Positions 8,448-16,505 of a stretch of 64,000 nt of DNA are shown here, in pieces. Positions within the stretch are counted from its first letter, which is position 1. Each line of letters starts with the position of its first letter. Source of the stretch: CAIYRG01 sp963747255 (GTDB taxonomy: Bacteria; Pseudomonadota; Alphaproteobacteria; Micropepsales; Micropepsaceae); contig CAVVEG010000017.1 in NCBI GenBank assembly GCA_963747255.1, positions 806,001-870,000 of the forward strand. The letters are read 5' to 3'. Made by a program: the position numbers and the translations under genes. The notes below the pieces were generated by a model. That model was not told where the DNA came from, searched no databases, and worked only from the letters and a program-made list of their open reading frames with translations.

Positions 8448-10732
8448 TATTCACGTCCATCCGCAACGGAGAAATCCGCCGGCGGGAGGCCCTCCGCCCT
8501 TTTTTCCCGGATCGTCCGGTAGGCTGTTTCCAGATTTCGCGTGAATCGCGCCGTATCGAACAAAGCGCAGTTCGACCGGTTCTCCCACAGCTTCTGTCGA
8601 ATACGCGCCAGCCGCCCGGGATTGCACGCGAGGTCCCGTGCGGTGTTTTCGTACTCTGTCAATGATCCCGTCACCAGCTCAGGCAGACCGGCCGCTTTGA
8701 GCACGCTTGCCGCGACCCGTCCGGCGAAGTTTGTCCCCTGCACTGTCACGAGCGGCAAACCCGCCCAAAGCGCATCGCTGGCCGTGGTGTGCGCATTATA
8801 GGGCAGCGTGTCGAGAAAGAGGTCGGCATTGCGGAGTCTCGCCAGATGCGACGCGGGATCGGTATGGGAAGCGAATATGAGACGTTCCGGGTCGATACCA
8901 TGCGATTGCGCAGATGCCCGCAGGTTGCGAGCCGCAGTCTGATTGTCTTCCAAAAGCCAAAGCACGCTTCCACTGACGGCCGTCAGCAATCGCATCCAGA
9001 CGGCGAAGATATCGGGCAGGATCTTCTGGTTGGAATTAAAACAGCAAAATACAAATCCGGGCGGCAAACCGGATTCGTATCGCGTCGGGGCGCGACCGGC
9101 GGTATCCCGCCGATCGTCGTTACACTGATAACTATCCGGCAGATAAACGATCTGTTCCGAAAACACGGGTCGGAGCGATTGGGGAATCAGAACCCGATCG
9201 GCGATCAGATAATCGATAAAATCGACCCCCATGGTGCCGGGAAAACCGAGATACTGCGCCTGCACCGGCGCCGGGCGATGGGCCAGAATGGCCGGCCGGC
9301 TTTCATTGGTGTAGCCCTTGAGATCGATTGCGATATCGATCTCAAGATCGCGGATCAGTTTCGCGGCCTCAGCATCCGTCATATCGCTGACATCCACGAA
9401 CCGGTCGAACGCGTTTAACAGCCGGTCGCGCATGGGACTGCGATCGTCCGTCGACCAGGAAATCGCGATCACTTCGAATCGCGACCGATCATGCTTCTCA
9501 AATACGCCGGCCATGAGAAAGGCCGTGGCATGGGCGCGAAAATCTGCTGAAAGATAGCCAATGCGAATGCGCTCATGGCTGTATTGCTCGCCGCGCCAGA
9601 GCGGCGCCGCCGCAGGACAACGGTCCCGTGCCCAGATCTTCGCACACTCCAACTGCTTTTCCGGTGAATCGGAGAGGCAGGCCATGCCCACGGGGTCGAT
9701 GACGAATTCGCCGCGTTGCAAAGCGTTTGAAATAAAAGACCGTTCGCTGTCGAGGCGACGCCAATCGCAGCAATGCATCCGGCACAGTGCGAGGTATCCG
9801 CGCAGCCAGGCCGGAGGCGAAGCCGACGCCAGCAGGACCTCGTAATCGCGAGCTGCTTCGTCCCAGCGTTCCAGCTCAAATAGAATATTCGCGCGGCCGG
9901 TACGGATCGCGTCATTGTCAGAATCGAGTTGCAGCGCGCGCTCGAAACAGGCCAGCGCTTCGTCCCGCCGGTGGAGAAACTGCAGAACACAGGCGCGGGC
10001 GTACCAGCCGGCCGCCTCGTTCGGCGCGAGCGCAAGATAGTCCTCGTATGCGCTTGCCGCTTCACGAAAGCGGCTCAGCCGGGTCAGGAGATCGGCGATG
10101 ATACCCCTGGTTTCGGCTTCCGCCGGCGAAAGCTCCGCGCATTTCCGGAACGACTGTAATGCCTCATCCAGGCGCCCGATCTTCTGCAACAGCGCACCGC
10201 GGTGTTTCCATCCGGCAGCATTGCCCGGACTCAGAGATAAAAGGCGATCCCAGTCCCGGAGTGCATCCTCGAACCGGCCCAGGGCGGCAAGAACGGCCGC
10301 GCGATTCTGCCATGCCTGGGGCAAATCGGGTTGCAGAGCGATCACGTGCCCGGCATTGACCAGAGCTTCTTCATGACGGCTAAGGGCACTCAGAGCGGCG
10401 CCGCGGTTCACCAGCGCATGCAGATAATTTGGTTTGATGGCAAGCGCGCGGTCAAAAACGGCCAGGGCTTCTTCCAGCCGATTGAGCTTTTGCAGCAGGC
10501 AGGCATGGTTATAGGCGAGTTCGGCATTGTCGGGACGCAATCTGGCAGCGCGTCCTATCGAAAGTTCCGCATTTTCGAGTCGCCCGAGTTGATAGGAAAG
10601 GATGCCGAACGCATGAAGGGCCTCGAAATGCGAGGGATTCAGCTGCAGTACCTGATCATAAATCGCCGCCGCTTCGGTGATTTTCCCCTGGCGCCGCAGC
10701 AGGGAGGCGTTCTCGATCAGCTCCCGGGTCAC
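8447..10732 (-). CDS. TPR / GT41 (SPINDLY/OGT-like) glycosyltransferase, copy 3 of operon
   Basis: A 761-residue protein with roughly nine TPR units (residues 5-310), including regular RLEEALAVFDRALAIKP-type repeats. The MHCCDWRRL linker and the GT41 catalytic domain (about residues 375-750) follow. Conserved blocks are LSADFRAHATAFL, RPAPVQAQYLGFPGTMG, CFNSNQKILPDIF and DLFLDTLPYNAHTTASDALW. The aromatic residue before the catalytic-region lysine (YK in the three sister copies) is replaced by Gln here. The gene overlaps its upstream neighbour by 4 bp (ATGA) and its downstream neighbour by one base. Compared with copy 4, the extra length is all in the TPR superhelix, the part that selects protein partners in this family. 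Confidence 0.88.
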   Translation of the reverse strand: MTRELIENASLLRRQGKITEAAAIYDQVLQLNPSHFEALHAFGILSYQLGRLENAELSIGRAARLRPDNAELAYNHACLLQKLNRLEEALAVFDRALAIKPNYLHALVNRGAALSALSRHEEALVNAGHVIALQPDLPQAWQNRAAVLAALGRFEDALRDWDRLLSLSPGNAAGWKHRGALLQKIGRLDEALQSFRKCAELSPAEAETRGIIADLLTRLSRFREAASAYEDYLALAPNEAAGWYARACVLQFLHRRDEALACFERALQLDSDNDAIRTGRANILFELERWDEAARDYEVLLASASPPAWLRGYLALCRMHCCDWRRLDSERSFISNALQRGEFVIDPVGMACLSDSPEKQLECAKIWARDRCPAAAPLWRGEQYSHERIRIGYLSADFRAHATAFLMAGVFEKHDRSRFEVIAISWSTDDRSPMRDRLLNAFDRFVDVSDMTDAEAAKLIRDLEIDIAIDLKGYTNESRPAILAHRPAPVQAQYLGFPGTMGVDFIDYLIADRVLIPQSLRPVFSEQIVYLPDSYQCNDDRRDTAGRAPTRYESGLPPGFVFCCFNSNQKILPDIFAVWMRLLTAVSGSVLWLLEDNQTAARNLRASAQSHGIDPERLIFASHTDPASHLARLRNADLFLDTLPYNAHTTASDALWAGLPLVTVQGTNFAGRVAASVLKAAGLPELVTGSLTEYENTARDLACNPGRLARIRQKLWENRSNCALFDTARFTRNLETAYRTIREKRAEGLPPADFSVADGRE

Positions 10733-12912
10733 GGCGTTTCCCGAACGTCAAAACTCTGCGGCGGAAGTCCCTGCCAAAAGCGTAGCGCCACGGTTTCAAG
10801 CGCGGACTCGAAGTGGCGGGTGAATTCCGCCGTGTTGAACAGATGCCCCGTCCCTGAATTTGCGGCGAGCTTGCTCCGAATTCCCTGCAGACGCGCGGGC
10901 TCGCGGGCTAGCACCAGGGCGTTTTCTTCGTATGACCCGAGATCGGGCGAAATCAGCTCATCCATATCCAGCGAGTGGAGAAGACTCGCACCGACGCGCG
11001 CAGGGAAAGTTTCACCCCTGATCGTCAAAACGGGAACACCGACCCAAAGGGCATCGCTTGCGGTAGCATGGGCATTGTAAAGCGGCGTATCGAGAAACAG
11101 ATCGGCCAACTGCAGGCGCGCCAGGTGCCCGGAATCATCGGCGACAAATGGCGCAAAGATGATCCGCTCTGCCTCGATGCCCCTGCTTTTTGCCTGCGCG
11201 ACAAGATTGCGCTGCGCCGCAGAGTCGAGCTGATTGAGCCACAGCACGCTGCCGCGAACGCGCCGCAACAGATTCATCCAGACGTCGAAGATACCGGGAA
11301 TGATTTTGTAGCTGTGGTTGAAACAGCAGAAGACGAAACCCCGTTGCGGGAGACCTGCGTCCGTTCGCGACACTGGGCTCGCAACCGCCCGCAGCGAATC
11401 CTGCGGCAGGTAACAATGCGGCAGCCGGATAATTTTTTCAGAAAAATGCGCTTCGCTCCCAGGGGGAATGACGGTTCCATCGGCGATCAGATAATCGATG
11501 TGATCCACAGCCATGGTGCCCGGATAAGCGAGATAATTGATCTGAATGGGGGCCGGGCGCTGCGCCAGAATTCCGGGGCGGCTGTTTTCGGTAAACCCCA
11601 TCAGGTCAAACACGATGTCTGCTTCACGGTGCCGGATTTCGTCAGCGACGCGCTGATCGTCCCAGCTGCTCACGTCCACAAATTCGTGGAAGGCCGGAAT
11701 GAGCCTGCGCCGCATAGACCCGCCGTCATCGGGGCCAAGCGAAAAAGCGGTGACTTCGAACCGGGAACGGTCGTGATGTTCGAAAACACCTGCTATCAAC
11801 CGGGACACTGCATGATTGTGGAAACCGGCAGAGACATACCCGACCCGGATGCGCTCACATGTGTGCGCGGCGCGGTGCGGCCGACGTTCCGCATTACCGG
11901 GAAATTCGGCTGCGGCAAAGTCCCGCGTAGCGCGGAAGATAGCTTCTTCGGAATCCAACGCGACCAGTGCGTGAAACGGCTGCACGGCGAGCCTTCCGGT
12001 CTGCACACCTGTGCGCAACTCGTCGCGAAGTCCGTCCAATGCGGGCCAGTCGCAGCAACATAGCTTCGCAAACACCAGGTGCCCGAGTGCGTAGCGATAT
12101 TCCGGGTGGAGCCTGACAACCGCGGCATAATCCCGGACAGCATCCTCAAATCGCCTCAAACCAAACAGATTGTTGGCGCGATTGAACAGGCAGTCCGCCC
12201 CGTCCGGGCGCAGCGCGATCGCGCGCCCATAACTTTCGACGGCTGCCTCATTGCGGCCTGCCGCGGCAAGAACATCGCCGCGCAGTTGCCAGGCCACGGC
12301 GTCCGACGGGTCGCGCGCCAAAATCCAGGCGATATCCGCGAGCGCTTCGGCAAATTGCCGGAGTGAAAATGCCAACCAGGCGCGTGCCCGGCGGGCTTCG
12401 ATGGAGTCGGGTTTGACGGTTATTGCCTTGCTGTAACTTGCAAGGGCTTCCCGATAGCGCGTCAGCTTCATCAGGGCCGCGCCCTGATTGCTCCAGGCTT
12501 GCGGCCATGACGGCCTGGCAATCGTGAGAATGCTGTAATCGGCAAAGGCTTCATCGTAACGGCCCAATTCCATCAGGACCGCGCCGCGATTGCCCAATGC
12601 TTCGGGGTAATCCGCCCGCACGGACAGCGCCGCGTCGAAACAGATCAGCGCTTCGTCCTTTCTTCCGAGCTTTTGCAGCAGGGATCCCCGGTTGTAGAGA
12701 ATTTCAGCCGAATCCGGACGCAAGGCGAGCGCCCTCGCCAACAGGTTTTCCGCCGGCTCAAACTCGCCCTGCTGAAAGTACACAGCGGCAAGCGCGTGGA
12801 GTGCGTCGAAATTCTGGGGATCCGCCTTCAGAATCCTGGCATAGGCCTCAGCCGCTTCGCGAAGCCTGCCGGCCCGAAAGAGCCGCGCGGCATCCTCCCC
12901 GCCAACGCTCAT
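10729..12912 (-). CDS. TPR / GT41 (SPINDLY/OGT-like) glycosyltransferase, copy 2 of operon
   Basis: A 727-residue protein with about eight TPR units (residues 5-275), the KLCCCDWPAL linker and a GT41 domain (about residues 340-715). Motifs are VSAGFHNHAVSRL (AGF instead of the usual ADF), RPAPIQINYLAYPGTMA, CFNHSYKIIPGIF and DLFLDTPLYNAHATASDALW. The changes AGF for ADF and LAYPGTMA for LGFPGTMG show this copy has diverged most in the catalytic half, although the expected His and Lys positions remain. It overlaps both neighbours by 4 bp. Function beyond protein glycosyltransferase family membership cannot be told from sequence. Confidence 0.87.
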   Translation of the reverse strand: MSVGGEDAARLFRAGRLREAAEAYARILKADPQNFDALHALAAVYFQQGEFEPAENLLARALALRPDSAEILYNRGSLLQKLGRKDEALICFDAALSVRADYPEALGNRGAVLMELGRYDEAFADYSILTIARPSWPQAWSNQGAALMKLTRYREALASYSKAITVKPDSIEARRARAWLAFSLRQFAEALADIAWILARDPSDAVAWQLRGDVLAAAGRNEAAVESYGRAIALRPDGADCLFNRANNLFGLRRFEDAVRDYAAVVRLHPEYRYALGHLVFAKLCCCDWPALDGLRDELRTGVQTGRLAVQPFHALVALDSEEAIFRATRDFAAAEFPGNAERRPHRAAHTCERIRVGYVSAGFHNHAVSRLIAGVFEHHDRSRFEVTAFSLGPDDGGSMRRRLIPAFHEFVDVSSWDDQRVADEIRHREADIVFDLMGFTENSRPGILAQRPAPIQINYLAYPGTMAVDHIDYLIADGTVIPPGSEAHFSEKIIRLPHCYLPQDSLRAVASPVSRTDAGLPQRGFVFCCFNHSYKIIPGIFDVWMNLLRRVRGSVLWLNQLDSAAQRNLVAQAKSRGIEAERIIFAPFVADDSGHLARLQLADLFLDTPLYNAHATASDALWVGVPVLTIRGETFPARVGASLLHSLDMDELISPDLGSYEENALVLAREPARLQGIRSKLAANSGTGHLFNTAEFTRHFESALETVALRFWQGLPPQSFDVRETP

Positions 12913-15206
12913 GGAATTTGTTCTACCGCAAAGCTGCGCGGGGCAAGACCCTTGCGCTGAAGCGTCATCATTTCACGATAGGCCCGTTCGAGATCGCGCG
13001 TAAAACGGGCCGTGTCGAACAGAGGCGCGCTGGTGCGATTGCGCAGCAGCTTCGCCCTGACGGCTTTGAGTTCTTCGCGATTCTGCGCGAGAAAAAGTGC
13101 GCGCGCCTCGTAACTCCCGATCGAATCGGCTGCGAGTTCGCTCATGCCAATGGCATTCAGCAGACTGACCGCGACCCGGGCCGGGAAAGTGGGACCGTAA
13201 AAGCTGACCACCGGCAATCCGACGAACAGCGCATCGCTGCAAGTGGTATGCGCGGAATAGGGAGAAGTATCCAGGAACAGGTCGGCCAAACCCTGGCGCG
13301 CCAGATGTTCCGCCGGCGAGATGCGGGGCGCGAAGATCAGGCGCTCCGGAGCAATCCCGCGCGCCGCGGCTTCGCGCCGGAGATTCGCGGCCGCATCTTC
13401 ATTGTCCTGCAACAGCCAAAGCACGCTGTCGGGCACTTTCCCGAGCAGGCGCATCCAGACGTCAAAAATCTCCGGTGTGATCTTGTAGTTGTTATTGAAG
13501 CAGCAGAAGACGAAACCGTCCTCAGGCAAGCCCGTTTCTGCGCGCGTGAATATCCGCTCCGAGATTTCGCGTCTGGAGTCATTCGCCTGGTAGGTATGCG
13601 GCATATAAACGACCTGTTCCGAATAGAGGCGACGTTCCTCCGCCGGAATCAGAAACCGGTCGGCGATGATGTAATCGATATGCGATGATCCCATCGTCCC
13701 GGGAAAACCCAGAAAATTCACCTGGACCGGAGCGGGCCGGCGCAGCAGGATACCGGGGCGGCAGCCCTCGGTGAAACCGGTAAGATCAACAGCGATCCCG
13801 ATATTCCTGCGGGACAGTTCGCGCGCAATATCGTCATCGGTGCGATTGGAGGCATCGAGGAAATTCTCGAACGCTTTCGAAATTCGATCGCGGATTTTGC
13901 TCTCTTTGGGATGCCCCAGCGAAATGCCGGTGAGTTCGAATTCATTCCGGTCATGGTGTTCGAATACGCCGGCAATCAGAAATGCGACCGGATGAGGCCT
14001 GAAATCCGCCGAAACATAAGCGAGCCTGATCCGCCCATTTTCCGAAGCCTGCCGTAGCCGCGGCGGGGGTGCTGGGGCAATCTCATCTTTCGAGAAAATG
14101 CGCGCGCAACGCCATTGGTCCTCCGGGTTTTGGCAGATCGCGAGATAGCCTTGCGGATCGATCACGCGCTCGCCTTTCGCAAGGCCGGCCGACAGCCGCT
14201 CCTGATCGACCTTCACCGAACGCCAATCGCAGCTTCGCAGACGTGACTGGATCAGGAATCCGGCGGCGTATGGCGTTTGCGGCGCGGCCTGAACGACCTT
14301 TTCGAATTCCCGGGCCGCTTCCGAAAAGCGTTTTCCTTCGAACAGAATATTTGCCCGGTTGTTTCTTGCCTCGGTATTGCGGGGATCGAGCCGTATGGCT
14401 TTGTCGAAAGATTCCAAAGCCTCGGCGGCGCGTCCAATCTGGACCAGCGCAATTCCGCGCCGATTCCACGCGTCGCTATCATTCGGGTTCAGGGCAAGGC
14501 CGGCATCATATGCGGCGACGGCATCGGCGTTGCCTTTCAACATCGAGAGCAAATCGGCCCGTTTGAACGCAAACTCCGGATTTCCTGGCTCGACCTGAAC
14601 GGCGCGTTCGACAGAAGACAGTGCCTCCGCAGGCCGGTTGAGGGCGACGAGCGCTTGAGCCCGATCGATCCACAACCCCGCAATCGAGGGATTGCGTTGG
14701 AGCGCGCGATCGAGACTGTCGAGCGCTTCCGCAGGCCGGTTGAGGGCAAGCAATGCGCCGGCGCGCACAGCCCAGGCCGGAAGCAGATCGGGACGAATGC
14801 GGACGAGAGCATCGCATTCCGCGAGCGCTTCCGAACTCCGGCCGAGATGAAGAAGAACGCCGGCGCGATTCCCCCGCGCCTCGATGTAATCCGGTTTCAG
14901 CTTGATCGCTCTGGTGAAGCGGTCCAGCGCCTCCTCCAGCCTGCCGGTTCGCATCAGCAGCGATGCATGATTGTAGAGCGCGTCCGCGGCGCCCGGATTG
15001 ACGCTGACCGCCTGTGCGATCAGAGGCTCCGCATCCTGCAGGCGTCCGGAACGGAGAAGGAGAACACCCAACGCATGCAAGGCGTCGAAATTGCGCGGCT
15101 CGCGCTGCAGCACCTGGCGGTAAAGGGCCGCAGCTTCCGCAAATTTTCCTGCGCCTCCCAACGTGGCGGCAGCCCGAAGCAGGGATTCACTCACAGTCGA
15201 TTGCAA
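12909..15206 (-). CDS. TPR / GT41 (SPINDLY/OGT-like) glycosyltransferase, copy 1 of operon
   Basis: First transferase of the operon, 765 residues. About ten TPR units occupy residues 5-325. Two adjacent ones share the phrase LNRPAEAL, which suggests recent internal duplication. The linker is RSCDWRSV, and the GT41 domain lies at about residues 385-755 with VSADFRPHPVAFL, RPAPVQVNFLGFPGTMG, CFNNNYKITPEIF and DLFLDTSPYSAHTTCSDALF. The start is uncertain: TTG at 15206 gives the frame used here, and GTG at 15194 is four codons inside; neither has a good Shine-Dalgarno. The EF-hand gene ends 24 bp upstream, so both probably share a transcript. The stop overlaps the next start by 4 bp. Confidence 0.87.
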   Translation of the reverse strand: MQSTVSESLLRAAATLGGAGKFAEAAALYRQVLQREPRNFDALHALGVLLLRSGRLQDAEPLIAQAVSVNPGAADALYNHASLLMRTGRLEEALDRFTRAIKLKPDYIEARGNRAGVLLHLGRSSEALAECDALVRIRPDLLPAWAVRAGALLALNRPAEALDSLDRALQRNPSIAGLWIDRAQALVALNRPAEALSSVERAVQVEPGNPEFAFKRADLLSMLKGNADAVAAYDAGLALNPNDSDAWNRRGIALVQIGRAAEALESFDKAIRLDPRNTEARNNRANILFEGKRFSEAAREFEKVVQAAPQTPYAAGFLIQSRLRSCDWRSVKVDQERLSAGLAKGERVIDPQGYLAICQNPEDQWRCARIFSKDEIAPAPPPRLRQASENGRIRLAYVSADFRPHPVAFLIAGVFEHHDRNEFELTGISLGHPKESKIRDRISKAFENFLDASNRTDDDIARELSRRNIGIAVDLTGFTEGCRPGILLRRPAPVQVNFLGFPGTMGSSHIDYIIADRFLIPAEERRLYSEQVVYMPHTYQANDSRREISERIFTRAETGLPEDGFVFCCFNNNYKITPEIFDVWMRLLGKVPDSVLWLLQDNEDAAANLRREAAARGIAPERLIFAPRISPAEHLARQGLADLFLDTSPYSAHTTCSDALFVGLPVVSFYGPTFPARVAVSLLNAIGMSELAADSIGSYEARALFLAQNREELKAVRAKLLRNRTSAPLFDTARFTRDLERAYREMMTLQRKGLAPRSFAVEQIP

Positions 15207-15230
15207 GTAGTGCAGTCAGGCGCCGGCCCA

Positions 15231-15743
15231 TCAATAGTTGGGCGGCCGGGTGCCCGAGTTAGCCGGCTGAGCATCTGGAGCAGGCTGCTGCGGCGCAGCG
15301 TCAGGCTTGCCCGGCGCCGGGCGTGGTGGAATCGGCATCGCGGGTCCGCGCAGTTCGATCAATGTGACGCGCCCGTCCTTCTTCTTGTCCACGAGATCGA
15401 AATAGGAATGCACCGTATTCGCGAATTCCCGGAAATCAACGCAGCCATCGAGATTCCAGTCCACCAGAGGTGAAGCCTGCGCGCCGTCGCGCGCGATCCG
15501 CCGTTGATTTTCAGCCCTGGTTTCGGCCGGATCGAGGCAGCCGTCGCCATTCGTATCCGCGGCGACGAAATCGGCCTTTAATCCCGCTTCCATTTCTTCA
15601 CGCGTTACAATGCCGTCTTGATTGGCGTCGTAGCGCAACAGCAAAGCGGCACTTGCCGGGAGCCCGGGCGGCAGACGTTGGGCCGCGTGAGCCGTTCCCA
15701 GAACTGCGGTGGTGACCAGAAAAATCGCGGCGATCCCACGCAT
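15231..15743 (-). CDS. Secreted EF-hand calcium-binding protein
   Basis: About 170 residues. An ATG at 15749 is also in frame, but GAGGGA sits about nine bases before the ATG at 15743, so the inner start is preferred. A signal peptide (GIAAIFLVTTAVLGTAHA) is followed by four EF-hand-type loops in series: DANQDGIVTREE, DTNGDGCLDPAE, DWNLDGCVDFRE and DKKKDGRVTLIE. Each has the Asp/Asn at loop positions 1, 3 and 5 and most keep the acidic residue at 12. A Pro/Ala-rich tail ends the protein. It should bind Ca2+ in the periplasm or outside the cell. It lies 24 bp upstream of the four GT41 genes on the same strand. A functional tie to them is possible but unproven, since this protein is exported and the transferases look cytoplasmic. 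Confidence 0.8.
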   Translation of the reverse strand: MRGIAAIFLVTTAVLGTAHAAQRLPPGLPASAALLLRYDANQDGIVTREEMEAGLKADFVAADTNGDGCLDPAETRAENQRRIARDGAQASPLVDWNLDGCVDFREFANTVHSYFDLVDKKKDGRVTLIELRGPAMPIPPRPAPGKPDAAPQQPAPDAQPANSGTRPPNY

Positions 15744-15948
15744 ACGCATTTCCCTCGGTTATCCGGGCGAAACTACAACAATTCCTTTTGCCCGCAAAAT
15801 GTCTTCCCGTTCACGCGTTCGGGGTTGCGTCAGCCAAAAAAGCCCGCTTAGCGGCCACGCCGCAATCGTCATCGAACCGCAGGTGGTGACCGAGTTTATT
15901 GCTCTCCAGGAGCTGTCAGGAATTCACCCGCCGATTTATGTCATGCAA

Positions 15949-15980
15949 ATCCTGCGAAGCGCGTCAGCGCGAAGCAGGAT
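15949..15980 (-). terminator. Stem-loop directly 3' of tRNA-Val
   Basis: The arms ATCCTGC / GCAGGAT enclose an inner GCGC/GCGC stem with symmetric GAA internal loops and a 4-base apex. The structure begins exactly where the encoded CCA of tRNA-Val ends on the minus strand. There is only a short T-stretch after it, so it may be a tRNA 3' processing or termination structure rather than a classic intrinsic terminator. Confidence 0.5.
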
Positions 15981-16055
15981 GGTGGGCGGTGACAAACTCG
16001 AACTGCCGACCCCTTCGGTGTAAACGAAGTGCTCTACCAACTGAGCTAACCGCCC
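15980..16055 (-). tRNA. tRNA-Val (anticodon TAC)
   Basis: On the minus strand the acceptor arms GGGCGGT and ACCGCCC pair perfectly. The D-arm TTAGCTCAGTTGGTAGAGC, the anticodon stem CTTCG/CGAAG with loop TTTACAC (anticodon TAC) and a T-arm containing GTTCGAG are all present. The CCA end is encoded in the genome (15980-15982). It lies 39 bp downstream of the HU gene on the same strand. Confidence 0.95.
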
Positions 16056-16094
16056 GATGCTGCAATCTGTCTATGCTCGGCCTGGCATCCGGAC

Positions 16095-16376
16095 TTAAGC
16101 GACCGGATTGAGCGCATCCTTGAGAGGCTTGCCCGCCCGAAAACGGGCCGCCCTGGAAGCCTTGATGGTGATCTCTTCCCCGGTTTGCGGATTGCGACCC
16201 TTCCCACCCTGCCGGGAAGACACGACGAATACGCCAAACCCGGTCACCCGGACTTCATCTCCCGCCTTCAGCGAATCGGTGATGACATCGAACACGCCAT
16301 CCACTGCCTTCTGAGCGTCCATTCGGGAAAGACCAGTCCGCTCGGTTAATTTTTGAACAAGATCGTTTTTGTTCAC
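16095..16376 (-). CDS. hup: HU-family DNA-binding protein
   Basis: A 93-residue histone-like protein starting at a GTG (16376) preceded by GAGAGGAGAATCC, a strong ribosome-binding site; this also argues against the longer upstream frame. It reads VNKNDLVQKLTERTGLS, has the helical dimerisation half, then the conserved GFGVFVVSSRQGGKGRNPQTGEEI beta-arm segment with the intercalating proline (RNPQTG), and ends in KPLKDALNPVA. It bends and compacts DNA. The gene follows lon across an intrinsic terminator, the usual alphaproteobacterial order (clpX, lon, hup). Confidence 0.96.
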   Translation of the reverse strand: MNKNDLVQKLTERTGLSRMDAQKAVDGVFDVITDSLKAGDEVRVTGFGVFVVSSRQGGKGRNPQTGEEITIKASRAARFRAGKPLKDALNPVA

Positions 16377-16458
16377 AGGATTCTCCTCTCGGCGCGCGAC
16401 TCCCCCGCGGGTGCCCAAGATTAGGGCGCGATTTCGGGCCGCGTCAAAGGCGCATTTG

Positions 16459-16489
16459 CAAAAAAATACCCCCGCTTGCGCGGGGGTAT
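16459..16489 (-). terminator. Rho-independent terminator of lon
   Basis: Ten-base arms ATACCCCCGC and GCGGGGGTAT (16466-16475 and 16480-16489) with loop TTGC. On the minus strand the stem is followed by a run of seven Ts (16459-16465). It lies 17 bp after the lon stop and 83 bp before the HU start, so it should end lon transcription and leave HU to its own promoter. Confidence 0.9.
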
Positions 16490-16505
16490 CGAAAAAATTG
16501 CCAAA

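Noticed and set aside
12597..13688. Plus-strand frames of 360 or more codons inside the GT41 genes (also 10975-12063)
   Set aside because: Antisense shadows of the TPR/GT41 coding regions.
14590..14790. Near-identical repeats in copy 1 of the GT41 set as a possible CRISPR or tandem DNA repeat
   Set aside because: They are in-frame TPR units with coding periodicity of 34 residues, not spaced direct repeats.
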